Below are positions 35,781 to 44,815 of a stretch of 64,000 nt of DNA, piece by piece. The stretch comes from Actinomadura rudentiformis. GTDB lineage: Bacteria; Actinomycetota; Actinomycetes; Streptosporangiales; Streptosporangiaceae. The notes beneath the pieces are model-generated. The model saw only the letters and a program-made list of their open reading frames with translations, was not told where the DNA came from and did no database searches. Within the stretch, counting starts at the first letter, position 1; every line of letters starts with the position of its first letter. The translations under genes were made by a program, and so were the position numbers. The stretch is from the NCBI RefSeq assembly GCF_008923185.1, contig NZ_WBMT01000018.1, positions 221,131-285,130 on the forward strand, written 5' to 3'.

Positions 35781-35803
35781 CGCAGGTCACGTGTTCCGGT
35801 GAC
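35781..35803 (-). promoter_or_regulatory. Conserved promoter element, variant copy
   Basis: On the minus strand: GTCACCGGAACACGTGACC then TGCG. It shares the CACGTGAC core and the GTC-CCGG and TGCG ends with the 10.7 and 54.1 kb copies, with a few changes and one inserted base. It overlaps the stop of the luciferase-like gene and lies about 70 bp upstream of the proline-hydroxylase-like start. Confidence 0.45.
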
Positions 35804-36677
35804 GATCCAGATCCTCGGCCACTTTCTCCAAGACCTCCACCTTTCCCGAATAGGGTTCGCTGCGTCGAGGCCAATGCACGACGATATCCGTAATGCCGGC
35901 TCCGGCGAATCGGCCCGCTGCATCGAAGAACGCCGCCGGCGACTCGAGAACACCGCCCACGGACGGGCCGCAGACCAGCAACCGGGCCACCGTGGCCGGG
36001 TCACGGCCGACCTCCACGCAGGCCTTCTCGAGCGCCTCCACCTGCCGGCGGACGATGGGGAGCGCCTGTTCGTACGGCGCGCTCTCGACCCGGTTGGGCT
36101 CGCCCGTCGTCACCCAGTACGAGCCGTACTCGGCCGCCAAGCGCATGCCGCGGGCTCCGCCGGCGGCGACGGCGAACGGGACGCGGGGCCGCTGCTGGCA
36201 CAGCGGGTACGAATGAACCTCGTCGGCGACGTAGTAGCGGCCGTCGAAGGTGGTGACCGGCTGCCGCAGGAGCGAGTCGGTGAGCCGCACGTATTCCGCG
36301 AACCGCTCGGTCCGCTCCCGCCGGCTCCACGCGGTCCGGCGGGTCATGGTGGCGTCGAAGCCCTCGGCACCGGCGCCGAGACCGAGGATGAAGCGGCCGC
36401 CGGAGATGTCGTCGATGGCGGCGACTTCCTTGGCCAGGTACACCGGATGTCGCAGGTTGGGCGAGGCGACCAGGACGCCCAGCCCGATCCGTTCGGTCTC
36501 CACGGCCGCCGCGGTCAGCGTCGGGACGAGGGTGAACCAGTCCTTCGCGCGGAACGCCCGCCAGTTCAGGTGGTCATAGGTCCACGCGTGATCGAATCCC
36601 AATTGCTCGGCCCGGCGCCACTTCACGCGCGCCGTCTGCCAACGGTCCTCCGGGACGATCTGGATGCCGAATCTCAT
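35787..36677 (-). CDS. Luciferase-like (LLM, F420-type) oxidoreductase
   Basis: 296 aa, a TIM-barrel of the luciferase-like superfamily: MRFGIQIVPED, WTYDHL, RIGLGVLVASPNLRHPVYLAKE, SGGRFILGLGAG and the C-terminal VVHWPR. The pattern fits F420-dependent members. Possible roles are N-oxidation, dehydrogenation or monooxygenation of a peptide residue. ATG 36677; 94 bp separate it from the upstream NRPS gene. Confidence 0.82.
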   Translation of the reverse strand: MRFGIQIVPEDRWQTARVKWRRAEQLGFDHAWTYDHLNWRAFRAKDWFTLVPTLTAAAVETERIGLGVLVASPNLRHPVYLAKEVAAIDDISGGRFILGLGAGAEGFDATMTRRTAWSRRERTERFAEYVRLTDSLLRQPVTTFDGRYYVADEVHSYPLCQQRPRVPFAVAAGGARGMRLAAEYGSYWVTTGEPNRVESAPYEQALPIVRRQVEALEKACVEVGRDPATVARLLVCGPSVGGVLESPAAFFDAAGRFAGAGITDIVVHWPRRSEPYSGKVEVLEKVAEDLDRHRNT

Positions 36678-36771
36678 GTGTTTTCCTTCATCCGGCCAAC
36701 CTGGATCGATGTTGAAGTTTTACCGGAAAGGTTCTCCGGATCGAGGCGCCGTTTGAGCGAGCTTCTCCGCG

Positions 36772-39174
36772 TCACCGGTCGTCAGCGTGTCCAGAACCGT
36801 CCTCCAGTTCTCGTCCAGCGGTTCCAGCGGTGACGGAAACCTTCGTCTCGGGTGGGCACCCTCCGTCGCGGATCGTCGCGGCCACGTCGCGCAATGTCCC
36901 GTCAAGGAGTTTCGTCAGGTCGGGCGCGGTTCGCAGGAGCGCCTGGCACTCGTCGCGTAGCCGGAACGTGAGGATCGAGTGGCCGCCGAGCTCGACGAAC
37001 GTGTCCAGGACGCTGATCGGCGACCGCCCCAGGACCCGCCGGTAGATCTCGACGAGGGTGGCTTCCAGCTCGTCGGCGGGGGGCACGACCGTACGCTCGG
37101 GCTCGGTCGACGCCTGCCAGATCCTGATCAGCTCGTTGTGGTCCAGCTTTCCGTTCACCGTCGCCGGAAGACGGTCCACGGGCACGACCTGCGCGGGCCG
37201 CATCTGGCGGGGCAGTCCGGCCGCGAGTTCGAGGAGCGCCGCGGGGTCCAGGTCGGCGGTGGTGCGCCCGCCGGCGGGGACGACGAAGGCGAGCAGGCGG
37301 GGCGGCGACCCGTGGGCGATCACCGCGCAGTCGCCGACCGCGGGGTGAGCGGCCAGCACCGCCTCGACCTCACCGGGTTCGATCCGCAGGCCACGGATCT
37401 TGACCTGCCGGTCGATCCGGCCGAGGTGCTCCAGCGCGCCGTCCTCGCGAAGCCGACAGAGGTCACCGGTGCGGTACATCCGCGACCCCGGCGGCCCGTG
37501 GGGATCCGCGACGAACCGCTCCGCGGTCCTGCCCGGCTGCCGCCAGTAGCCGTCCGCCAGGCCGACAACACCGCTGATGTACACCTCCCCGGGCGTGCCG
37601 ACCGGGACAAGATCGAGGTTGGTGTCCAGGACGGTTGCCCGGAAGTTGTCCGCGGGACGGCCGACCGGAACGACGACGCCGTCCCAGCCGGGCTCGATGA
37701 CGTTGTCGGTGACCGAACCGGCCTCGGTGGGACCGAAGGCGTTGACGAGGGTGCTGCCGGGCAGCGCGGCGTGGAAGGCCGCCGGGATCCGCGGGCTCAT
37801 CGACTCGCCGCCGCACACCAACCACCGCAGCGCGTGGGCCCCGACCCGAGACATCTCGTCCAGGAAAGCCGGCACCAGCGTCGTCACCAGGAAGATCATC
37901 GACACGTCGTGGTCCCGGATGAGTCCGGCGAGGTGCCGCGGATCGCGCTCGCCGCCGGGCCGGCAGATCACCAACCGCGCCCCATGGTAGAGCGGCCAGA
38001 AGATCTCCCAGATGTGCACGTCGAACCCGGCGTAGGTCTTGTACAGGGCCGTATCGCCGAGATGGAACGGGTACTGGCGCTGCATCCAGAAGACGTTGGC
38101 CAGGGTGCCGGCCGTGCGGGAGGCCACGCCCTTGGGGCGGCCGGTCGTCCCCGACGTGTAGAGGATGTGGACCGGCTCGGAGACCACGCCACCCGGGCCG
38201 CCGTCGAGATCCGGATTCGTCGCGGGCCGGCCGGACCATGTGCGCTCCGCCTGGACGTCGTGGATCTCCCACGCGCCGCCGGGCAGGCGAGCGCGGCAGG
38301 CCGGATCGGTCAGCACGTGGTTTGGCGCCGAGTCCGCCAGCATCAGGGCGATGCGCTGGTCCGGCAGGTCGGCGTCCAGGGGAACGTAAGTGGCGCCGGT
38401 CTTGGCCGCGGCGTAGAACGCGACAACCTGGTGGATGCCGCGCTGGAGGAAGACGCCTATCCGAGCACCCGGGCGGGCACCGCGCTCGCGCAGGTGGTGG
38501 GCCAGCCGGTTCGCGCGCTCGTTCAGCTCCCGGTAGCTGACCGTGTCCCCGTTCTCGTCCTGCAACGCGACCGAATCCGGGGTTCGCTCCGCCTGCGCCT
38601 GGAACGGTTCGGCCATCGTGCGGTATCGGATATCCGGGTTGCGCTGTGGGTTGAGGCCGTGCAGGATCCGCTCACGTTCCTCGGCGCCGACCAGCGGATG
38701 GTCGAGCATCGGCCGATCGGGTTCGTTCGCCATGCTGGTCAGCAGTTGCAGGAAGGAGCGCGCCCAGGCCTGCGCGGTGGGCAGGTCGGACGAGTCCGTC
38801 ATGGTCTCGACGTACAGCTGCCGGCCGGCCGAGACGAACAGGATCGTCACGGCGACCGGTTCGTCGTCGCCCCCCGGTCTGGGCACGATGGTGCACCGCG
38901 GCCGGCGGGCCTGCCGGAGCGCCTCGCGGAAGTTCAGGGACAGGTCCGGGGCGCCGGTCGCCTCAACGATCGCCTCGACCGGCCCCCGGGTGACCCGGAT
39001 GCGGCAATGGGTGCCGGGGCGTGGCAGCCGCTCGGCCAGTACACCGGCGCAGAGGGACAGCGGGTCGAAGTCGTCCACGCCGGCCGCCCGAGCGAGGGTG
39101 TGCAGGGTTTCCAGCACGCCGTCCGGTAGGGCGATCGGTCCGATGCAATCCGTTGTGGACAGATACCCGCTCAC
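36772..39174 (-). CDS. NRPS A-T protein with C-domain remnant
   Basis: 800 aa. Residues 1-190 resemble the second half of a condensation domain (RQLYVETMTDSSDLPTAQAWAR, then a linker ERERILHGLNPQ) and lack any HHxxxDG, so no C activity is expected. A spans about 210-700 (LYTSGTTGRPKGV, FDVHIWEIF, FGPTEAGSV, YRTGDLC, NGKLDH). T has LGGHSILT near 760. Hand-read pocket: D-V-W-F-V-G-A-S-V-K, unassigned. GTG 39174 overlaps the KAS III stop (GTGA). The linker closely resembles that of NRPS-2, hinting at shared ancestry. Confidence 0.9.
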   Translation of the reverse strand: MSGYLSTTDCIGPIALPDGVLETLHTLARAAGVDDFDPLSLCAGVLAERLPRPGTHCRIRVTRGPVEAIVEATGAPDLSLNFREALRQARRPRCTIVPRPGGDDEPVAVTILFVSAGRQLYVETMTDSSDLPTAQAWARSFLQLLTSMANEPDRPMLDHPLVGAEERERILHGLNPQRNPDIRYRTMAEPFQAQAERTPDSVALQDENGDTVSYRELNERANRLAHHLRERGARPGARIGVFLQRGIHQVVAFYAAAKTGATYVPLDADLPDQRIALMLADSAPNHVLTDPACRARLPGGAWEIHDVQAERTWSGRPATNPDLDGGPGGVVSEPVHILYTSGTTGRPKGVASRTAGTLANVFWMQRQYPFHLGDTALYKTYAGFDVHIWEIFWPLYHGARLVICRPGGERDPRHLAGLIRDHDVSMIFLVTTLVPAFLDEMSRVGAHALRWLVCGGESMSPRIPAAFHAALPGSTLVNAFGPTEAGSVTDNVIEPGWDGVVVPVGRPADNFRATVLDTNLDLVPVGTPGEVYISGVVGLADGYWRQPGRTAERFVADPHGPPGSRMYRTGDLCRLREDGALEHLGRIDRQVKIRGLRIEPGEVEAVLAAHPAVGDCAVIAHGSPPRLLAFVVPAGGRTTADLDPAALLELAAGLPRQMRPAQVVPVDRLPATVNGKLDHNELIRIWQASTEPERTVVPPADELEATLVEIYRRVLGRSPISVLDTFVELGGHSILTFRLRDECQALLRTAPDLTKLLDGTLRDVAATIRDGGCPPETKVSVTAGTAGRELEDGSGHADDR

Positions 39175-40100
39175 TGCGCGCTTCCTTCGAGGAGTCCGCA
39201 GGCGTAGAACCCCGGCGCCAGGGACTGCGCCATATACGTCTGTCCGGGCTGAATGCCGAACCGCTCGTGGTAATCGGCCAGGTTGATCATCCAATCGGCG
39301 TTTCCACAGTGTCCGTAGGCGGCGAGCGTGTCGGCGAAGTGCAGGGTGTCCGGGCGCAGACCGACGGATGTCGCGTTGAATAGCGTCAGCGGCTTGTGCA
39401 GGTTGGCCGCGAACACCTTGGATATCTTTGCCTGCTGCCGGCCACCGGCCCGGAGCACCGCGGACAGCGTCCGTTCGGCGACATCCTGGCGCGAGACGAA
39501 CGTGTCGCGGCCGCGCAATCCCTCCGGGTCGATCTTTATCCCGGACGAGACCAGCCGCACGAGTCCCGGCCGGCGGGCCAGCAGGCAGCTCGCGGCCGCG
39601 TCACCGAATATCGCGTAGGGGAGCACCCGGTCGCGGTCGTGCGGCATGAAGTCCACGGCGACGACCACCACGTGGGTCGCCTCCGGATCGGCCAACAGCC
39701 GCTGACCGTGCCGAAGCGCGGTCAGCGAGCTGCAGCACCGCTGATAGGACATGACATGAGGGACGCAGTCGTCCATTCCCAAGGCGAGTAGCACTCGGCC
39801 CGCGAAGTCGGACGGCAACAGAGCCAAGGTCGGGTCGCTGGTCGCGAACACAAGGTGATCGATGTCCGCGGCGGCGACGCCGGCGTCCCGGAGGGTTCGG
39901 CGCACGGCGTCCACGACATAGTCTTCGACCGGCCCGGACATTTTCCGGTATGTCGTACATCCCATCTCACGGAAGTCGGTGCCGAACGACACGGTCTCCC
40001 AGAGGGCGCCGAAATCAGGGATTTTCTCCGGCTCGCATTCCACATCGCCGAAGGCGCACGCGAACGAGCCGATGCCGACGTCTTCGTGATCCGACATCAT
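39171..40100 (-). CDS. KAS III-like thiolase-fold enzyme
   Basis: 309 aa. It has the catalytic triad of ketoacyl synthase III enzymes: Cys in MSYQRCCSSL near residue 115, His in ANLHKPLTLFN and Asn in GHCGNADWM. Alone such proteins condense or transfer acyl groups between CoA/carrier protein and another carrier, amine or alcohol. It lies between the carrier protein and the A-T gene, so it probably uses the halogenase-linked carrier as donor (inference). ATG 40100 follows GAAGGGAACC. Confidence 0.85.
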   Translation of the reverse strand: MMSDHEDVGIGSFACAFGDVECEPEKIPDFGALWETVSFGTDFREMGCTTYRKMSGPVEDYVVDAVRRTLRDAGVAAADIDHLVFATSDPTLALLPSDFAGRVLLALGMDDCVPHVMSYQRCCSSLTALRHGQRLLADPEATHVVVVAVDFMPHDRDRVLPYAIFGDAAASCLLARRPGLVRLVSSGIKIDPEGLRGRDTFVSRQDVAERTLSAVLRAGGRQQAKISKVFAANLHKPLTLFNATSVGLRPDTLHFADTLAAYGHCGNADWMINLADYHERFGIQPGQTYMAQSLAPGFYACGLLEGSAQ

Positions 40101-40156
40101 GGTTCCCTTCGATCGGCCGAGGGTCGGGAATAGCCGGGCCCGGCGAGGTGGCGACG

Positions 40157-40438
40157 TCAGGACCGAGCCGGTTCGACGCCGATCGCATCGATCTCGCGGA
40201 GTACGGAGACAATGCCGTCGATGTCGTTGAGCCGGGGGACCCATTCCGGGCGGACTGTGATGGTGCCGTCCGTGTACTTCTCGATGTAGTTCATCAGCAC
40301 GATGATCATGTTGAGCGAGCTGATGCCCAGTTCCTGCCGCGACCGCGCCCGGACGACCTGCTCGTAGGTGAGACCGTCGCCGAAAGGTTGAGTCGCGAGG
40401 ATCTCGGCGAACCTCTGCCGGTAGTCGTCAGTGGCCAT
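40157..40438 (-). CDS. Stand-alone carrier protein linked to halogenase B
   Basis: 93 aa. A four-helix carrier with the phosphopantetheine serine in LGISSLNMIIVLMNY and a C-terminal helix ending LREIDA. ATG 40438 lies inside the last codons of halogenase B (overlap 11 bp), so both are made together. Halogenases of this type act on carrier-tethered substrates, so this is the likely platform. Its twin near 27 kb is broken. Confidence 0.85.
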   Translation of the reverse strand: MATDDYRQRFAEILATQPFGDGLTYEQVVRARSRQELGISSLNMIIVLMNYIEKYTDGTITVRPEWVPRLNDIDGIVSVLREIDAIGVEPARS

Positions 40439-41357
40439 CGGACTCGACCTTCGGGAAGGGGAAGCCGTTGAGGTTCTCCCGGTACATCCGGTTGTGCCCG
40501 TACTTGTCCTCACCGGACACCATGACGCATCCGTGGTAGTCGAGGTCGATCGCGTCGCCGAACCCGCTGAGACGGTTGATGTGCTCGTAGACCCGCACGG
40601 ACGGCGATACGTAACGCGACGCCAACCCCACGCGCCTGGTGGCACTCGTGTTGGGGTGCGAGCCGTGGACGCACTTGGCCAGGAAGATGACGAACTGGCC
40701 GGGCTTCAACTCCATGTCGACGATCTCGTGACTGTTCGGATCCCAGTCCTTGTCAAGCTTGAGCTCCGCGTAGTCGTAGCCGAAGAAGTCGTGGGCCTTG
40801 TTCTCGACGTTGTACGTCATCGGCTTCGTCTCGTCGTAGTACCACTGTTTGTGGCTGCCGGGCAGGAAGCGTAGGCAGCCGTGCTCCTTGTCCGCCTCGG
40901 AGAAGGCCGTCCAGACGGTTAGCTCCTGCGTGGCGGCCGTGGACTCCTCGGTGTAGCGCAGCGAGGGATACGAGACGGTTTCCGCCTCGTTGTACACAGT
41001 GAATGCCTCGACCTGGTGCCAGCCCGTTCCCGAGTCGCCGGGCTCCTTCTCGAAGATGTGCGTCTTCCAGCACATGATGTCGTCATCCATGAGGCTGCGG
41101 AGCTTGTGGACGATCGTCGGGTGGGCGATATGCCGGGACAGCGCTTCACAGTCGAGATGGCGGTCGTAGTTGATGATGGTCGAGTCGTGCGGCTTGTTCT
41201 CGGACGTGACCATATCGATCATGGCCTGGCTCCAGACCAGCGGAGCCTCTTCCTCGGAGTAGAGGTCGAAGGGGCCGATGAACCCGTTCTCCGTGAAGAA
41301 CTGGACTTGTTCGGCCGTCAGACCCTGGGTCACCTTTTGGACAGCGCTTTCAGCCAC
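40428..41357 (-). CDS. Fe/2-oxoglutarate halogenase-like enzyme, copy B
   Basis: 309 aa, PhyH fold. The metal motif WHQVEAF has Val in place of the Asp/Glu ligand, the distal His is in KCVHGSHPN, and the 2-oxoglutarate Arg in GLASRYVSP. KthP, which chlorinates the piperazate ring in kutzneride, and SyrB2 belong to this group and use Ala or Gly there. The longer loop SHKQWYYDETKPMTYNVENK is shortened in copy A. GTG 41357 follows GGAGGGAATCACG. It heads the long minus operon. Confidence 0.8.
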   Translation of the reverse strand: MAESAVQKVTQGLTAEQVQFFTENGFIGPFDLYSEEEAPLVWSQAMIDMVTSENKPHDSTIINYDRHLDCEALSRHIAHPTIVHKLRSLMDDDIMCWKTHIFEKEPGDSGTGWHQVEAFTVYNEAETVSYPSLRYTEESTAATQELTVWTAFSEADKEHGCLRFLPGSHKQWYYDETKPMTYNVENKAHDFFGYDYAELKLDKDWDPNSHEIVDMELKPGQFVIFLAKCVHGSHPNTSATRRVGLASRYVSPSVRVYEHINRLSGFGDAIDLDYHGCVMVSGEDKYGHNRMYRENLNGFPFPKVESDGH

Positions 41358-41453
41358 CGTGATTCCCTCCTCGTAATGACCGTGATCGCTGGTCGGACGT
41401 GTCTGACGTCAGCCGCCACGTTGAACACACCGTAGGGTTCCGCCGGCTGGGGC

Positions 41454-41476
41454 GTCTTGTCACCGGAACCAGGGTC
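41454..41476 (+). promoter_or_regulatory. Shared halogenase-promoter element, copy B
   Basis: GTCTTGTCACCGGAAC followed by CAGGGTC, about 97 bp upstream of halogenase B and matching 28155-28177 at most positions. Eleven bases (GTCACCGGAAC) are also found in the 35.8 kb element. A perfect palindrome CTGACGTCAG lies at 41404-41413 nearby. Confidence 0.4.
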
Positions 41477-41506
41477 GGGCCGCCCCCGGGATGGATGCCG
41501 TGCGCG

Positions 41507-42178
41507 TCACCGGGCGGCGTCATGCAATCTCCTGATGAGCGACACGGTCTCCGATTGTTTGGGCAACCGGGTGTTTCGGCTCTCGGCGGCAGGTCGGCCG
41601 AGCAGCGCAGCCCGGGTGAGTTCCGCCTTGTTGCCACCGCCGAGCTTGACCCGGATGCGCTTGACATAGGTGTCGACCGTATGCGAGCTGATGCCCAACC
41701 GGGTGGCGATCTGACCGTGGGTCAGGCCACGGGAGATGTGCCGCAGCACCTGCTCCTCGCGCTTGGACAGGTGGTAGCCCGATGTGTCGGCGTGCAGCGC
41801 GGTGGGCTCGCCACCGGACTCGGCCGGCCAGACGCGGCTTCCGGACGTCACCGCCCGGATCGCGCCGATGATGACCTCGCAGGACTCCAGTTTGCTCACG
41901 ACCCCCGACGCTCCGGCCCGCATGTACATCTCGGCCTCGATGCAGTCCGAGTTGCTGAGGACCAGGACCGGCACGCTCTTGGCCACCTCGGTGATATGCT
42001 CCAGGTCGTCGGGTAGCCGAAGCGCGTCAACGTCGATCAAAGCTGCATTCGCGAGGCAGGACGCGTCCACTGTGGGCGAGGTCCGCATGGCGACGACCTT
42101 GATGCCGGCCTTAGTCAGCGTGTGGACCAGGCCGATGAGGAAGATGGGTGAATTGACGAGAATGTCGGTTCGGACCAT
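41507..42178 (-). CDS. LuxR-family response regulator
   Basis: 223 aa. The N-terminal receiver-like domain (residues 1-120) has the likely phospho-Asp in AALIDVDAL. The C-terminal LuxR helix-turn-helix is clear: LSKREEQVLRHISRGLTHGQIATRLGISSHTVDTYVKRI. No sensor kinase is nearby, so activity may be controlled by ligand or expression. It lies upstream of and parallel to the halogenase operon, a natural pathway regulator. Confidence 0.85.
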   Translation of the reverse strand: MVRTDILVNSPIFLIGLVHTLTKAGIKVVAMRTSPTVDASCLANAALIDVDALRLPDDLEHITEVAKSVPVLVLSNSDCIEAEMYMRAGASGVVSKLESCEVIIGAIRAVTSGSRVWPAESGGEPTALHADTSGYHLSKREEQVLRHISRGLTHGQIATRLGISSHTVDTYVKRIRVKLGGGNKAELTRAALLGRPAAESRNTRLPKQSETVSLIRRLHDAAR

Positions 42179-42525
42179 TTTTCGCCCCCGTCTTGGATTC
42201 TGTCCCTAACCGGCGACTGGATCTCTGCGCCGGTCGCTGCCGTCGCAACCGCCGCCAGCCGTCGTCTTGGTCGGTCAGCAACTTAACTCCTTCTTACGTC
42301 GTCCATGGCGGCCGAACACAGCCACCCCCGCACCGACGAATGCAGCGAGTTGATCAACGATACGTGCCGACGCTAGCATTGGGAATCAGTCGAACGCTTG
42401 TCGCTGCTTTCGGGGACCAGTCAAAGCGAAAGCGCATGGTGCCACGGCGTTGGCGGCGGCCTGAACGAACGGTAGGCTCCCGGCCAGGCGTGATCGCACC
42501 GTGACACATCCCGGGGGCGAAACTG
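42179..42525. promoter_or_regulatory. Divergent promoter region, LuxR / aminotransferase
   Basis: 347 bp with no supported gene. A stretch AACCGGCGAC at about 42208-42217 matches one half of the 54.1 kb element, possibly by chance. Confidence 0.35.
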
Positions 42526-43611
42526 ATGAGCAGCCTTGAGTTCGAAACTCGACAGAACGCCACCCCCGTCGCCGTGGCCGAACGGGAGGCGCTGCTGGCG
42601 AACCTGGGCTTCGGGCGGACCTTCACCGACCACATGGTGTCGATCAGCTATTCCGACGGCAAGGGCTGGTACGACGCCCGACTCGAGCCCTATGCCCCGC
42701 TGCGGATGGACCCGGCCACCGCGGTGCTGCACTACGCCCAGTCAGTCTTCGAGGGGCTGAAGGCCTACCGCGCGCCCGACGGCGGGGTCGTGATGTTCCG
42801 GCCCGACGCCAACGCCGCGCGGTTCGTCAGGTCCGCCGAGCGCATGGCGATGCCGCCGCTGCCGCCGGAGCTGTTCCTTCATTCCCTGCGAGTTCTCATC
42901 GAGCAGGACCGGGATTGGGTTCCGGGCAGCGGGGAGTCCAGCCTCTACCTGCGGCCGATCCAGTACGCCTCTGAGGTGTACCTGGGGGTGCGGCCGGCGT
43001 TGGAGTACCAGTTCCTGGTGCTGGCCTCGCCGGTCGGGGCGGTCTTCGCCGGTGGGGCCAAGCCGTGCTCGATCTGGCTGGCGCGGGAGTACAACCGGTC
43101 GGGCCCCGGCGGCACTGGTGCAGCCAAATGCGGGGGCAACTACGCCTCCAGTCTGCTGGCCCAGGCCGAGGCCATGCGGCACGGCTGCGAGCAGGTGGTC
43201 TTCCTCGACGCCACGGAGCACCGGCACTTCGAGGAGCTCGGCGGCATGAATGTCTTCTTCGTTCTCGGGGACACGCTGGTCACCCCGCCTCTGACGGACA
43301 CGATCCTGCCGGGTATCACCCGGGACTCGGTCATCACCCTGGCCCGGCGCCGCGGGCTCACCGTCGAGGAGCGGTCGTACTCGATCGACGAGTTCCGGTC
43401 CGACGCCGCGAGCGGTGCGCTGACGGAGATGTTCGCCTGCGGTACGGCGGCGGTGATCACGCCGATCGCCCGGCTGCTGTCCGCTGATGGCGAGATCGTC
43501 GTGGGTGACGGTGGGTCGGGGCGGGTGACGACGTCGCTGCGCTCCACCCTGCTGGATATCCAGTACGGCCGTGCCGAGGACGAGTTCGGCTGGGTCCAAC
43601 GCATCGTCTGA
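42526..43611 (+). CDS. ilvE: Branched-chain amino-acid aminotransferase
   Basis: 361 aa, fold-type IV PLP enzyme: HYAQSVFEGLKAYRAPDG, LYLRPIQYAS, the PLP lysine in GTGAAKCGGNYA, and EELGGMNVFFV. It transfers amino groups to branched-chain 2-oxoacids. Within the cluster it may supply Val/Ile-type or unusual amino acids, or it may be a passenger housekeeping gene. GGGGGCGAAACTG precedes ATG 42526. Confidence 0.9.
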   Translation: MSSLEFETRQNATPVAVAEREALLANLGFGRTFTDHMVSISYSDGKGWYDARLEPYAPLRMDPATAVLHYAQSVFEGLKAYRAPDGGVVMFRPDANAARFVRSAERMAMPPLPPELFLHSLRVLIEQDRDWVPGSGESSLYLRPIQYASEVYLGVRPALEYQFLVLASPVGAVFAGGAKPCSIWLAREYNRSGPGGTGAAKCGGNYASSLLAQAEAMRHGCEQVVFLDATEHRHFEELGGMNVFFVLGDTLVTPPLTDTILPGITRDSVITLARRRGLTVEERSYSIDEFRSDAASGALTEMFACGTAAVITPIARLLSADGEIVVGDGGSGRVTTSLRSTLLDIQYGRAEDEFGWVQRIV

Positions 43612-43641
43612 CCCCACGCCGCCGGCGACGGGCAGGTGGGG
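43612..43641 (+). terminator. Hairpin after aminotransferase gene
   Basis: CCCCAC at 43612-43617 pairs with GTGGGG at 43636-43641, and adjacent GCC/GGC can extend the stem. It starts at the stop codon and is followed by GAGTTTCC, only a weak T-run. Confidence 0.4.
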
Positions 43642-44815
43642 AGTTTCCGGGCGGCGGGGATACCGTGGCCGGGGGTGGTACGCAGCAGCCAGGTGGGGTT
43701 GCCGACGATGGCGCCGGCTCCGTCGCGCACCACTGGCCGGAAGTACTTTCCCTCACTCGGCCAGAGGCCGAGGTTCCATTTCCCGCCGGTCATGTTGCTG
43801 ACCTTGATGGAGCGCACGGAGGTGGCCGGCTTGGTGTCGCTGGCGTAGTCAACGGCGCCGATGACCAGCTCGACCAGCCCGGCGGCGGGCAGGCCGGAGC
43901 CGACGACCATGACCGGGACGGTCTGCGCGGATGTCAGCAGCACGCCGCCCATCGCGCTGACGCCGTTGACCGTGACGTCCAGTGTTCCCTGGAAGCCCTT
44001 GGGGTTGACGAACCACGCCCGTCCGGCGCGCAGGGCGGTCAGCAGGTCGGCCTCGGCGGTGGACGAGGCCCACACCGAGGTGCAGTAGTTCGGCTTCGTC
44101 TCCATCCAGTCCTTGCCGGAGTGGTCGTCGGTCACTCCCGTGCCGGTGTAGAAGATGGCGTTGCGGGCCGAGAAATCGAGTACCTGCAGCAGGGAGGCCA
44201 GCGGCTGCCCGCAGCCGGTCTCGACGATGTCGCAGCCCAGTCCCTTCTCGGTGACCAGCAGCTTGGCCAGGGCCTCCGGGGTGTTGACGTCCCCCTCCAG
44301 CGGGTGGTTGTAGCACACCTGCCGTACGAGGGAGATCTCCAGCGAGGACTTCTGCCGTATGCCGGGAAAGCGGAGGCGTTGGCGTCCATGATCTCCTGGC
44401 GGAGGGCCAGAGCGTCCTGGCCGGCCCGCCGGGCGCGGTGGATGCGCAGGCGGTCCACGACCACCGTGGCCCGGGCCCCGTTCCGGCTGCGGGCGCCGAT
44501 ACGGAGGTTGTACAGCGCGTTGTCGCGAGCGTTGAGGTCCGGCCAGAGCGCGGCGATGTCGTCCACGGGCTTGAGGGTGAGCCGCTTCCACGCGCCGGTG
44601 GCCAGCGGTAGCTTGACGGTCCCGACCAGGCCATTGGCCGAGCGCGACGGCTGGCTCACGCCGCCCACGCGGTAGAGCAGCGTGTACTGGCCGGCCGCGC
44701 GCCCGTGGCCGGGTGGTGCGAGAGGTGATCTCGACGGCGAGCTCGGCGTCCACGCTGACCTCCTGTGCGAGAACGTCCAGGTCGAGCGAGGTGTTGCCGA
44801 GATTGGTACCGCAGG
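43617..44815 (-). pseudogene. PHP-type hydrolase remnant with frameshifts
   Basis: Three successive minus-strand frames read one protein: LGNTSLDLDVLAQEV, then LVGTVKLPLATGAWKRLTL and DALALRQEIMDANASAFPAY, then LVRQVCYNHPLEGDV, FYTGTGVTDDHSGKDW and AEADLLTALRAGRAWFV. The order matches the C-terminal half of actinobacterial PHP-domain hydrolases (TGxxDDHSG, TEADLLxALRxGRAFF). At least two frame changes occur and the N-terminal PHP half is missing. Non-functional. Confidence 0.6.
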
